A DNA stretch of 19,410 nt, taken from DATCVR01 sp036566745. Its GTDB lineage: Bacteria > Actinomycetota > Actinomycetes > Jiangellales > Jiangellaceae. The stretch covers positions 1 through 19,410 of the forward strand of contig DATCVR010000174.1 of assembly GCA_036566745.1 (NCBI GenBank), in the 5' to 3' direction. Both the position numbers and the translations under genes were made by a program. The notes beneath the pieces are model-generated. The model was not told the DNA's origin. It made no database searches and was given only the letters and a program-made list of their open reading frames with translations. Positions 7,895-15,707 of the stretch are shown here, piece by piece. Numbering within the stretch: position 1 is the stretch's first letter; each line of letters opens with the position of its first letter.

Positions 7895-9039
7895 GACTCG
7901 GCGACCACGCCGGCCACCTGGCTGACCGGCTCGCTGACGGCGTCCAGCGCGGTGGACAGTGCCCTGACCTCGTCCGGCGTCAGGTCGGTGTAGAGGACGA
8001 AGCCGTCGCCGGCCCGCTGGGCCTCGAGCAGAGCGTCGAGTTCGGCGAAGCGCTCGTCCAGGGTGGCGACGAGCTCCGGCGCGCGCTCCTCGAGCACCGG
8101 GCGCAGCGAGGCGATCGCGGCCTGTGACCCGTCGACGTTCGCCCGGAAGTCCCACAGGTCGGTGTGCGAGTAGCGGTCCTCCTCGCCGGTGATCTTGCCC
8201 GTGGCGACCTCGTCGAGCAGGCCCTTGGCGCCGTTGGCCAGCTGCAGGGGGTTGAGCTCGACGGTCGAGGCGAGCTCGACGATCTCGGTGACGTCGGCCA
8301 TCAGCCGGTCGGCCATGGCGGCGGTGTCCGGCTGGATGCCGTCGACCCAGAGGTCGCGCTCGATGCGGTGGAAGCCGGTGAACTCCAGGCCCTCGGCGAT
8401 GACCTCCTCGCGGCCGTCGATCTTCGGGTCGAGGTCGCCGAAGGACTCCGCCACGGGCTCGATCCGCTCCCAGTAGGTCCGGGCCACCGGGAACAGGCTC
8501 TGGGCGGTGGCGACGTCGCCGGCCTTCACGGCGTCGACGAACTCCTGGGTGCGGGTGAGCAAGGCCTCGGTCTGGCTGCCGACGTAGCGCTGATAGCTGT
8601 CGGTGGCCTCGGCGAGCTTCTGGTCGGCGTCCTGCGACGAGCCGGCGTCACCGGTCACGACGAAGTCGGCGCGGATGCCGTCGCCGACCATGCCGGGCTT
8701 GCACGCGGTCTGGTAGGTGCCCCCCTCGCTGACCTCGACGTGGAACGTGCGCGACAGGCCGGGACCGATGTTCTCGACCTCGCCCATGATCCGGTCGCCC
8801 TCGGCGTAGAGGTAGAACTCGGTGACCTTCGTGCCCTGGTTGGTGATCTCGAACTCGACCGTCCCGGCAGGTGCCTCGGTTACGGCGACGTCGCACTCGG
8901 TGTCGGTGGCGGTGACCGCGATGGGGCCGTCGCCGCTCTGGTCGCCGCTTCCGGTGCCGGCGTCTCCGCCACAGCCGGCGACGGCGATCAGCGGCGCGGC
9001 CGCGGCGAGGCCGGCGAGGCGGCGCAGGATGGTGGTCAC
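7891..9039 (-). CDS. efeO: EfeO: iron-binding lipoprotein with cupredoxin and M75 (imelysin-like) domains
   Basis: This is a 382-aa surface lipoprotein that carries iron to EfeU. The N-terminus is a lipoprotein signal with lipobox VAGC (acylated Cys23). Residues about 38-130 form the EfeO-type cupredoxin domain (VEFEITNQGTKVTEFYLY, then TACKPGM). Residues about 140-380 form the helical M75 domain, with the metal-binding HxxE motif as HRIE (224-227) and the family segment YWERIEPVAESFGDLDPKID (189-208). GTG 9039 is preceded by GAGGAG about 7 nt upstream and gives a complete signal peptide; the longer frame to 9207 adds only out-of-frame efeU sequence. The gene starts 28 nt after efeU and overlaps efeB by 4 nt. 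This is the two-domain EfeO form, as in E. coli. Confidence 0.95.
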   Translation of the reverse strand: MTTILRRLAGLAAAAPLIAVAGCGGDAGTGSGDQSGDGPIAVTATDTECDVAVTEAPAGTVEFEITNQGTKVTEFYLYAEGDRIMGEVENIGPGLSRTFHVEVSEGGTYQTACKPGMVGDGIRADFVVTGDAGSSQDADQKLAEATDSYQRYVGSQTEALLTRTQEFVDAVKAGDVATAQSLFPVARTYWERIEPVAESFGDLDPKIDGREEVIAEGLEFTGFHRIERDLWVDGIQPDTAAMADRLMADVTEIVELASTVELNPLQLANGAKGLLDEVATGKITGEEDRYSHTDLWDFRANVDGSQAAIASLRPVLEERAPELVATLDERFAELDALLEAQRAGDGFVLYTDLTPDEVRALSTALDAVSEPVSQVAGVVAES

Positions 9040-9067
9040 GTAGGTGCTCCTCGAGAACAGGCGGGGA

Positions 9068-9892
9068 TCAGGCGGGCACGGCGACGCGGGGCCGCACGGG
9101 ACGGAGGAATAGCGGCAGCACGATGCCGACGTAGGCGACCCACACGATGGCTTCGAGGACGGTGGTCTGGGGCGAGAAGTTGAAGATGCCCTTGAGCACG
9201 GTGCCATACCACGAGTCAGGGGGGACGGCCTCGCTGACGTCGAAGGCCAGCGTGGTCAGACCGGGCAGGATCGCGGCCTCCTGCAGGTCGTGGATGCCGT
9301 ACGAGAGGATGCCGGCGGCGACGAAGATCAGCAGGATGCCGGTGACCTTGAAGAACGAGCCGAGGTTGATCCGCACGGCGCCCCGGTAGATCAGCAGGCC
9401 GAGGACGACTGCGGCGGCGAGCCCGATCAGGAAGCCGGTCAGCGGCAGCCCCGATCCGCCGTCGGCTGCCTGGACCGCGGCGTAGAAGAAGATCGCCGTC
9501 TCGAGGCCTTCGCGACCGACGCCGAGGAAGGCGACCACCGCGACGGCGAGCGGACCGACCCGCAGCGCCTCGGACATGTGGTCCTTGAGCTCGGTCGAGA
9601 TCGTTCTCGCTGCCCGGCGCATCCAGAAGATCATCGCGGTGACGAACGCGACGGCGACGATCGACGCGATGCCGCCGATGGTCTCCTGGGCGGTGAAGCT
9701 CAGCTGGCGGGTGCCGAAGGTGAGGAACGCGCCGAGCCCGACGCTGAGGGCGACCGCCGTGGCGACGCCGAGCCAGACATGCCGTACCGCCCAGCGGTTG
9801 TCGCTGCGCACCAGGAAGGCGATGAGGATGGTGACGACGAGCGCAGCCTCGAGTCCTTCACGGAGCCCGATGAGCGCATTGCTGACGAGCAC
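9068..9892 (-). CDS. efeU: EfeU: FTR1-family iron permease
   Basis: This 274-aa polytopic inner-membrane protein is the iron channel of the system and is homologous to yeast Ftr1p. Both diagnostic REGLE motifs are present, at residues 11-15 and 127-131, each inside a hydrophobic segment, as expected for iron-coordinating glutamates. About seven TM helices can be traced, ending at GIVLPLFLRP. The GTG start at 9892 follows GGAGGAG at close range. It is the first gene of efeU-efeO-efeB, and an iron-repressor box lies 28 nt upstream of the start. The motifs are intact; E. coli K-12, by contrast, has a frameshifted efeU. Confidence 0.95.
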   Translation of the reverse strand: MLVSNALIGLREGLEAALVVTILIAFLVRSDNRWAVRHVWLGVATAVALSVGLGAFLTFGTRQLSFTAQETIGGIASIVAVAFVTAMIFWMRRAARTISTELKDHMSEALRVGPLAVAVVAFLGVGREGLETAIFFYAAVQAADGGSGLPLTGFLIGLAAAVVLGLLIYRGAVRINLGSFFKVTGILLIFVAAGILSYGIHDLQEAAILPGLTTLAFDVSEAVPPDSWYGTVLKGIFNFSPQTTVLEAIVWVAYVGIVLPLFLRPVRPRVAVPA

Positions 9893-9920
9893 GATCTCCT
9901 CCGCAGGTCGGGCGAGGCAT

Positions 9921-9939
9921 GTTGGTTAGCCTCACCTAA
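9921..9939 (-). promoter_or_regulatory. DtxR/IdeR-type iron box controlling efeUOB
   Basis: GTTGGTTAGCCTCACCTAA matches the IdeR/DtxR consensus TTAGGTTAGSCTAACCTAA at 16 of 19 positions by hand alignment. It lies 28 nt upstream of efeU. A plausible promoter for the operon is a -10 TACGCT (9954 to 9949) with a -35-like AGGACA (9977 to 9972), 17 bp apart. That would place transcription start just before the box, so an iron-loaded repressor would block transcription. Iron starvation is therefore the expected inducer. The promoter elements are weaker evidence than the box. Confidence 0.82.
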
Positions 9940-10052
9940 TCAGCGGTGAGCGTACACCGACTCGTTCGCATTGTCCTAGTAGGCCCGGGTGTGTGGATTC
10001 GGGCACGCCACGAGGCGTTGCTGCGCGCCACTGGGCCCGCAGGCATGCCGGG

Positions 10053-10068
10053 GCAGGCGAACGCCTGC
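10053..10068 (-). terminator. short hairpin after the EF-G-like gene
   Basis: GCAGGCG-AA-CGCCTGC is a perfect inverted repeat starting 10 nt beyond the stop codon of the - strand EF-G-like gene. It can form a 6-bp GC stem with a GAAC loop. There is no T-tract. Its position suggests it ends that transcript before efeU. The stem is short, so confidence is moderate. Confidence 0.45.
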
Positions 10069-10077
10069 TGAACGTGA

Positions 10078-12225
10078 TCAATCGCCGGGGGACTGGGCTT
10101 TCGCGGCCAGGTGCGAGGGCATCGGCTCGTAGCGGGCGAACGCGCGGGTGAAGGTACCGGTCCCGTGGCTCATCGCCCGCAGGTCGATGGCGTACCGGAC
10201 GATCTCGGTCTGGGGCACATCGGCGCGCACCAGCGTGCGGCCCTCACCCACCGACTCGGTGCCGAGCACCCGTCCGCGCCGCCCGGCCAGATCGCCCATG
10301 ACGGCGCCGAGGTAGTCGTCGGGAACGAGCACGCCGATCTCGTCGACCGGCTCGAGGAGGTCGACACCGGCCGAGCCCGCCGCCTCGCGCAAGGCCAGCG
10401 CCCCGGCGGTCTGGAACGCCATGTCGGAGGAGTCGACGCTGTGCGCCTTGCCGTCGACGAGGGTGACCCGGATGTCGACCATCGGGTAGGCCGCCGGCGT
10501 GGTGCCGCGTCCCATCTGGGCCCGCACTCCCTTCTCGACCGACGCGATGAACTGGCGGGGGACCGCGCCGCCCACGACCTTGTCGACGAACTCGAACCCC
10601 GATCCGCCCGGAAGCGGCTCGACCTCGATGTCGCACACGGCGAACTGGCCGTGCCCGCCGCTCTGCTTGACGTGGCGGCCGTGGGCGGAAGCCTGGCCCG
10701 CAAGCGTCTCGCGCAAGGGCACCCGGAGCTCGGTCTGGTCGACGCGGATGCCGTAGCGGGTGGCGAGCCGGTCGAGCAGGACGTCGGCGTGGGCCTCGCC
10801 CAGGGTCCACAGCACCAGTTGGTGGGTCTCGGCGTTGTTCTCGACCCGCAGGGTCGGGTCCTCGGCGGCGAGGCGGGCCAGGCCTTGGGCGAGCTTGTCG
10901 TCGTCGGCCTTCGCCCGGGCGACCACGGCCACCGGCAGAAGCGGCTCCGGCATCGACCACGGGCGCATCAGCAGCGGGTCGTCCCGGCTGGACAGCGTGT
11001 CGCCGGTCTCGGCCCGGGAGAGCTTCGCGATGGCGGCGATGTCGCCGGCCCGTGCCTCGGGGACAGGGCGCTGGGTCTTGCCGAGCGGGGAGGACAGCGC
11101 GCCGATGCGTTCGTCCTCGTCGTGCTCCTCGTGGCCACGGCCGGCGAGGAAATGCCCCGACACGTGGACCGTGGCGTCCGGGCGCAGCGTCCCCGAGAAC
11201 ACCCGCACCACGCTGACCCGGCCGACGTAGGGGTCGGTGGTGGTCTTGACGACCTCGGCGAGCAGGGGGCCGTCGGGGTCGCCGGTGAGATCGGTGCGGG
11301 GCTTGCCGTCGAGGGTGGTGACCTCGGGCAGCGGGTGCTCGGCGGGGGAGGGGAACGCGCTGGTCATGACCTCGAGGAGCTCGGCCGTGCCGAGTCCGGT
11401 GGCCGAGCAGACCGGGACCACCGGGAAGAACGACGCGTGCGCCACCGCGGTCTCGAGGTCGTCGATCAGCACCTTGGGGTCGATCCGCTCGCCGCTGATG
11501 TAGCGCTCCATGAGCGACTCGTCCTCGGACTCTTCGATGATGCCCTCGATGAGCTCGCCGCGGGCCTCGTCGAGCCGGGACGACTCGCCGGCGTCGGGGT
11601 CGCGCTCGGTGCGGCTGCCCTGGGCGTAGTCGAAGACCCGCCCGCTGAGCAGGCCGATCAGCGCCTCCGGAGCGTCCGCGCCCCCGGTCACCGGGAGGTA
11701 GAGCGGCAGCACCTTCTCGCCGAACGCCTCGCGGCACGCGGCGATCGTGGCGTCGTGGTCGGCCCGCGGATGGTCGAGCTTCGTGAGCACCACGGCACGC
11801 GGCATCGAGACGGCGTCGCACTCGGCCCACAGCATCCGGGTGGTGCCGTCGATGGGCTCGGCGGCCGAGATCACGAACAGCGCACAGTCGGCGGCTCGCA
11901 GGCCGGCCCGCAGCTCACCCACGAAGTCGGCGTATCCGGGAGCGTCGAGCAGGTTGACCTTGACGCCGTCGTGGACGAACGGCGCCAGCGCCAGGGCCAC
12001 CGAGCGTTGCTGGCGCTGCTCGGCGTCGTCGTGGTCGCTCACGGTGGTGCCGTCCTCGACCCGGCCGGCTCGGTGGATGGTGCCCGTCGCGACGAGCAGC
12101 GCCTCGACCAGCGTGGTCTTGCCGGCGCCGGTGTGGCCGACGAGGACGACGTTGCGGACGTCGTGGTCGCCGGCCGCGAGGTCTTTGCCCTCGAGCGGGT
12201 CTCCCGTCGTGTTGTGGACCGCCAT
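10078..12225 (-). CDS. EF-G-like translational GTPase (EF-G2 type), non-canonical switch motifs
   Basis: The 715-aa product has EF-G architecture: G domain, domain II, and domains III-V (GHGQFAVCDIEVEP and the C-terminal DLRAMSHGTGTF are recognisable EF-G segments). The P-loop GHTGAGKT (30-37) is intact. The G3 motif is DAPGY (94-98) instead of DTPGH, so the His that activates water in EF-G and EF-Tu is Tyr98. G4 is TKLD (148-151) instead of NKxD. The switch I RGITI signature is replaced by QRSVA (73-77). These are traits of the actinobacterial EF-G2 paralogs; mycobacterial EF-G2 was reported to bind guanine nucleotides without detectable ribosome-dependent GTPase activity. ATG 12225 has GAGGAGG 8 nt upstream, better than the frame start at 12273. 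It is divergent from the pgsA operon. It is not the main EF-G, which normally sits in the str operon. Confidence 0.9.
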   Translation of the reverse strand: MAVHNTTGDPLEGKDLAAGDHDVRNVVLVGHTGAGKTTLVEALLVATGTIHRAGRVEDGTTVSDHDDAEQRQQRSVALALAPFVHDGVKVNLLDAPGYADFVGELRAGLRAADCALFVISAAEPIDGTTRMLWAECDAVSMPRAVVLTKLDHPRADHDATIAACREAFGEKVLPLYLPVTGGADAPEALIGLLSGRVFDYAQGSRTERDPDAGESSRLDEARGELIEGIIEESEDESLMERYISGERIDPKVLIDDLETAVAHASFFPVVPVCSATGLGTAELLEVMTSAFPSPAEHPLPEVTTLDGKPRTDLTGDPDGPLLAEVVKTTTDPYVGRVSVVRVFSGTLRPDATVHVSGHFLAGRGHEEHDEDERIGALSSPLGKTQRPVPEARAGDIAAIAKLSRAETGDTLSSRDDPLLMRPWSMPEPLLPVAVVARAKADDDKLAQGLARLAAEDPTLRVENNAETHQLVLWTLGEAHADVLLDRLATRYGIRVDQTELRVPLRETLAGQASAHGRHVKQSGGHGQFAVCDIEVEPLPGGSGFEFVDKVVGGAVPRQFIASVEKGVRAQMGRGTTPAAYPMVDIRVTLVDGKAHSVDSSDMAFQTAGALALREAAGSAGVDLLEPVDEIGVLVPDDYLGAVMGDLAGRRGRVLGTESVGEGRTLVRADVPQTEIVRYAIDLRAMSHGTGTFTRAFARYEPMPSHLAAKAQSPGD

Positions 12226-12422
12226 GACGCCCGCCTCCTCGCGGCGACGCCGCTGGCGGAGCATGCGCGCCATGCATCCGGGAGACTGGCGCCGACCATC
12301 GTCGTGTGGTGCAAGCCACTTTGCTGCGCGAGGCCCGGAAGCGCAAGAGACATGCAGAGGCCGGAGGCGCCCCGACTCCTCAGTAGCATGGCATCGCCCT
12401 GCCCGCTCTGAACGGACGGCCG

Positions 12423-13034
12423 ATGCTCGACAAGTACACCCGCGTCTACTTCACGCGGATCATCACCCCGATCGCGCGAGGGCTGCTCCGCGTCGGGCTG
12501 ACTCCCGATGCCGTGACCATCATCGGCACCGCTGGCGTCGTCGTCGGCTCCCTCGCCTTCTTCCCGCGCGGCGAGCTCCTCTGGGGCACGCTGTTCATCA
12601 CCGCCTTCGTGTTCTCCGACAACATCGACGGCGTGATGGCCCGCCTGTCCGGGCGCCAGAGCAAGTGGGGCGCGTTCCTCGACTCGGTCCTCGACCGGGT
12701 GGGCGACGCCGCGATCTTCGGCGGGCTGGCGATGTGGTTCGCCGGCGACGGCGACAACCTTCGGATGACGGCGTTGCTCATCGCGTGCCTGGCCTTCGGC
12801 GCCGTCGTCTCCTACGCCCGCGCCAAGGCCGAGAGCATCGGGTTCACCGCCGGCGGCGGCATCGCCGAGCGCGCCGACCGCCTGGTGGCGGTGCTGGTCA
12901 CCACCGGCTTCGTCGGCGCGTTCGACCTGCCGGTGGTTGTCCTCGAGGTGGTGCTGTGGCTGCTGGCCGCGGCCAGTGCCTGGACCATCTACCAGCGCAT
13001 CCGTGAGGTCCACCGGCAGGCGGTGGCCGCGTGA
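12423..13034 (+). CDS. pgsA: CDP-alcohol phosphatidyltransferase, probable phosphatidylinositol phosphate synthase
   Basis: This 203-aa membrane enzyme joins CDP-diacylglycerol and inositol 1-phosphate to give phosphatidylinositol phosphate, the precursor of PI and PIMs. The family signature D-x2-DG-x2-AR-x8-G-x3-D-x3-D is complete: D66, D69-G70, A73-R74, G83, D87, D91. Four of these Asp residues coordinate the catalytic metals. About six TM helices follow. It could in principle be another CDP-alcohol enzyme (such as a PGP synthase), but its place directly before the PatA-like and PimA genes matches M. tuberculosis pgsA1 (Rv2612c). The start is ATG 12423 with a weak purine-rich site (GGACGG). 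The stop overlaps the next start (GTGA), so the genes are translationally coupled. Confidence 0.93.
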   Translation: MLDKYTRVYFTRIITPIARGLLRVGLTPDAVTIIGTAGVVVGSLAFFPRGELLWGTLFITAFVFSDNIDGVMARLSGRQSKWGAFLDSVLDRVGDAAIFGGLAMWFAGDGDNLRMTALLIACLAFGAVVSYARAKAESIGFTAGGGIAERADRLVAVLVTTGFVGAFDLPVVVLEVVLWLLAAASAWTIYQRIREVHRQAVAA

Positions 13035-13972
13035 GCAAGGCCCTCGACCGGGCGAACCTCCTCGCGTACAGCGCGGGCTGGTCGGTGGTCCGGCACCTCC
13101 CCGAACGCGCCGCCTACGCGCTGTTCCGGACCATCGCCGACTACTCCTGGTGGCGGCACGGCCGGGGGGTCCAGCGCCTCGAGGCGAATCTCGCCCGGGC
13201 GGTCGGCCCCGGCCCGGTCGACGATGCCGAGCTACGCGCGCTGTCGCGGGCCGGGATGCGGTCGTACTTCCGATACTGGTGCGACGCGTTCCGCATGCCC
13301 GACTGGAGCCACGAGCGCATCGTCGGGCGGACGCGAGTGATCGGCGAGGAGCGGCTGCACGCCGAGATGGCCCGGGGCAGGGGCGTGGTCATCGCGCTGC
13401 CCCACATGGCCAATTGGGACCACGCCGGCGGCTGGGCCTGCCTGACGGTTTCGCCGCTGGCCACCGTGGCCGAACGGCTCAAGCCGGAGGAGCTGTTCGA
13501 GAAGTTCGTGGCCTTCCGGGAGTCACTGGGCATGATCGTGCTCCCGCTCACCGGGGGCGGTGCCCGCGCGACCGCCCGGCTGGCCGGTCACCTTCGCGAC
13601 GGCGGGCTGGTCTGCCTGCCGGCCGAGCGCGACCTGTCCAGCAACGGCGTGCAGGTGACACTGTTCGGCGAGGCGACCCGGATGCCGAAGGGCTCGGCCG
13701 TGCTGGCGCTGCGCACCGGAGCCGCGCTGATCCCCGCGATCCTGTCCTACGAGGGCACCGAGCCGAACCACCGGCTGGTCATCGACCTGCGCGACCCGAT
13801 CGCACCGCCCGAGCCGGGTCCCGACCAGGTGGCTCAGATGACCCAGGCGCTCGCCGACGAGTTCAGCCGGGGCATCGCCGCCCACCCGGCCGACTGGCAC
13901 ATGATGCAGCGGCTGTTCCTCGCCGACCTCGAACCCGACGACCCGCGCCGCGCCCAGCCCGCGTCGCTCTGA
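13031..13972 (+). CDS. PIM acyltransferase, PatA-like (LpxL/HtrB fold)
   Basis: This 313-aa protein of the lysophospholipid/lauroyl acyltransferase family is the counterpart of M. tuberculosis Rv2611c (PatA), which transfers palmitate to the mannose of PIM1/PIM2 on the inner face of the membrane. The HxxxxD motif is HMANWD (H125, D130), and a conserved Glu199 sits in LPAERD. These correspond to the catalytic residues H126, D131 and E200 reported for mycobacterial PatA, with an offset of one. It has an N-terminal amphipathic region and no clear TM helix. GTG 13031 overlaps the pgsA stop by 4 nt; pimA starts 12 nt downstream. Confidence 0.92.
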   Translation: MSKALDRANLLAYSAGWSVVRHLPERAAYALFRTIADYSWWRHGRGVQRLEANLARAVGPGPVDDAELRALSRAGMRSYFRYWCDAFRMPDWSHERIVGRTRVIGEERLHAEMARGRGVVIALPHMANWDHAGGWACLTVSPLATVAERLKPEELFEKFVAFRESLGMIVLPLTGGGARATARLAGHLRDGGLVCLPAERDLSSNGVQVTLFGEATRMPKGSAVLALRTGAALIPAILSYEGTEPNHRLVIDLRDPIAPPEPGPDQVAQMTQALADEFSRGIAAHPADWHMMQRLFLADLEPDDPRRAQPASL

Positions 13973-13984
13973 GACGGTGGTCTC

Positions 13985-15124
13985 GTGAGGATCGGTATCG
14001 CCTGCCCGTACTCGTGGGACATGCCCGGTGGCGTCCAGGTGCACATCCGCGACTTCACCGAGGAGATGCAGCGTCGCGGCCACACCGTGTCGGTGCTGGC
14101 CCCCGGCGGCGAGGACGACGTCGTGCCGCCGTATGTCGTCAAGGCCGGGCGGGCGGTGCCGGTGCCGTACAACGGCTCGGTCGCGCGCATCCTGTTCGGC
14201 CCGCGGGCCGCCGCGCGAGTGCGGCGCTGGCTCACCGACGGCGACTTCGACGTGGTGCACGTCCACGAACCCACCACGGCCAGCCTCGGCCTGCTTGCCA
14301 CCTGGTGGGCCGACGTGCCGGTCGTGGCCACCTTTCACCAGGCCACCACCCGCTCGCGGTTCATGACCACCGCCCACGGCATCCTCCAGTCGGCATTCGA
14401 GAAGATCTCGGCCCGCATCGCGGTGTCGGAGGAGGCCCGCCGGACCCTCGTGACGCACCTGGGCGGCGACGCCGTGCTGATCCCCAACGGCCTCTACGTC
14501 GACCGGTTCGCGGTGCCGGCCCGCCCGGAGTGGCGCGAGGGCGGCGGCACGCTGTCGTTCCTCGGCCGCCTGGACGAGCCGCGCAAGGGGCTGCCGATCC
14601 TCCTGCAGGCGTGGCGGACCACCCACCAGACCGTCCCCGACGCCCGGCTCCTCGTGGCCGGCCGAGGCGACCTCGACGACATCCGCCGGGGCATCCCGGC
14701 TGAGCACCGCGACTCCGTGACGTTCCTCGGCGGGGTCAGCGACGACGACAAGGCCGCGATGCTGGCCAGCAGCGATGTCTACGTGGCACCCCACACTGGT
14801 GGCGAGTCGTTCGGCATCGTGCTGGCCGAGGCGATGGCGGCCGGGGCTCCGGTGCTGGCCAGCGACCTCGTGGCCTTCCGAACCGTGCTCGATGAGGGCC
14901 GCCTCGGCGCACTGGTGCCGGTCGGCGACGCCGACGCGCTGGCCGCCGAGGCGATCGCCCTGCTCGCCGACCCCGAGCGCCGCGAGCGATACCGCGCAGC
15001 CGCCACCCTCGCGGTCCGCCGCTACGACTGGCCACGCATCGCCGACGACGTGCTGGACGTCTACGAGATGGCCATCGCGGTGGGCGTTCCGGGCGGGCGC
15101 ACCTTCCGGATCCCGGGCCGTTAG
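13985..15124 (+). CDS. pimA: phosphatidylinositol alpha-mannosyltransferase PimA (GT4)
   Basis: This 379-aa GT-B glycosyltransferase moves mannose from GDP-mannose to the 2-position of PI, the first step of PIM synthesis, at the cytoplasmic membrane surface. Residues known from M. smegmatis PimA are in place: PGGVQ with G15/G16, TFHQATTRS with H118, GRLDEPRKG with R195 and K201, and GGESFG with E274. The EAMAAGAPVLASD segment (282-294) is typical of family GT4. The start is GTG 13985 after GGTGG. It follows the acyltransferase by 12 nt and precedes the LemA-like gene by 11 nt, so all four genes are likely one operon. No irregularity was seen. Confidence 0.95.
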   Translation: MRIGIACPYSWDMPGGVQVHIRDFTEEMQRRGHTVSVLAPGGEDDVVPPYVVKAGRAVPVPYNGSVARILFGPRAAARVRRWLTDGDFDVVHVHEPTTASLGLLATWWADVPVVATFHQATTRSRFMTTAHGILQSAFEKISARIAVSEEARRTLVTHLGGDAVLIPNGLYVDRFAVPARPEWREGGGTLSFLGRLDEPRKGLPILLQAWRTTHQTVPDARLLVAGRGDLDDIRRGIPAEHRDSVTFLGGVSDDDKAAMLASSDVYVAPHTGGESFGIVLAEAMAAGAPVLASDLVAFRTVLDEGRLGALVPVGDADALAAEAIALLADPERRERYRAAATLAVRRYDWPRIADDVLDVYEMAIAVGVPGGRTFRIPGR

Positions 15125-15135
15125 GGTCACCGATC

Positions 15136-15669
15136 GTGGAGTGGCTCTTCGTCGTCGCCGGCGTTCTCGTCGTGCTCGGCATCTACCTGTCCTGGACCGC
15201 CGGACGCCTCGACCGCCTCCACGCGCGTCTGGACGCCTCCCGGGCCATGCTCGACGCGCAGTTCCTGCGGCGCTCGGCGCTGGTGCTCGAGATCGCCACC
15301 GCGGGGCAGCTCGACCCGGCCACCTCGGTGCTGCTGGCCGATGCCGCCTCGCGAGCCCGCACGGTCGACGACGACGGCCGTGACCAGGCCGAGAGCGACC
15401 TCACCGAGGTGCTCGACGCCGCCCTGGGCGACCCCGAGGACGTCACGGCGCTGAGCCAGGACCCGGTGGTGGGGGAGAGCTTCGACGAGCTGGCCAAGGC
15501 CTGCCGCCGGGCCGCTCACGCCCGGCGGTTCCACAACGACATGGTGCGCGGCGCCCAGCGGCTGCGCCGCAAGCTGCTGGTGCGCTGGCTGGGCCTGGCC
15601 GGGCACGCGCCCTGGCCGGAGACCGTCGAGCTCGACGACTCGGTGCCGGCCGGCCTCGAAGGCCGCTGA
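15136..15669 (+). CDS. small LemA-like membrane-anchored protein of the PIM operon
   Basis: The 177-aa product has one N-terminal TM helix (residues 3-20), then a long helical, charged region (RLDRLHARLDASRAMLDAQF, 24-43) and a C-terminal segment AHARRFHNDMVRGAQRLRRK (127-146). The order resembles LemA proteins: TM, a helix with LxxRLxxxxxxLDxQxxRR, then ARRxxN near the end. I call it LemA-like by this pattern only. It is the last gene of the run pgsA-acyltransferase-pimA, with a gap of 11 nt. From memory, the M. tuberculosis gene at this position (Rv2609c) is a membrane protein carrying a NUDIX domain; no NUDIX box is present here. Function is unknown; a structural or scaffold role near the membrane is possible. 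Confidence 0.8.
   Translation: MEWLFVVAGVLVVLGIYLSWTAGRLDRLHARLDASRAMLDAQFLRRSALVLEIATAGQLDPATSVLLADAASRARTVDDDGRDQAESDLTEVLDAALGDPEDVTALSQDPVVGESFDELAKACRRAAHARRFHNDMVRGAQRLRRKLLVRWLGLAGHAPWPETVELDDSVPAGLEGR
15651..15665 (+). terminator. possible hairpin at the end of the PIM operon
   Basis: CGGCCT-CGA-AGGCCG forms a 6-bp inverted repeat with a 3-nt loop, ending one base before the stop codon of the LemA-like gene (15667-15669). The gene on the opposite strand ends at 15708, so a terminator is expected here. The loop is tight and there is no T-tract, so support is weak. Confidence 0.25.
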
Positions 15670-15707
15670 GCGTCGCCCAGCTCGTGGCCTCGGGGGTCCG
15701 GATGTGA

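Noticed and set aside
5759..7993. 744-aa open frame on the + strand running through the NHL 3' half and opposite efeB
   Set aside because: It crosses two well-supported genes, is arginine-rich and has no domain. It is a GC-bias artefact.
7895..8155. Longer EfeB from 8155
   Set aside because: The extra 87 residues are R/G-rich and out of frame with efeO, while ATG 7894 begins a proper Tat signal and overlaps the efeO stop.
10111..12411. 766-aa open frame on the + strand opposite the EF-G-like gene
   Set aside because: Low-complexity R/G/H/L-rich translation with no motifs; the opposite strand encodes a full EF-G-like protein.
12226..12422. Promoters in the spacer between the EF-G-like gene and pgsA
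   Set aside because: A TAGCAT (12384-12389) resembles a -10 for pgsA, but no -35 is found, and nothing convincing is seen for the other strand. This 197-nt spacer must hold both promoters, but I cannot place them.
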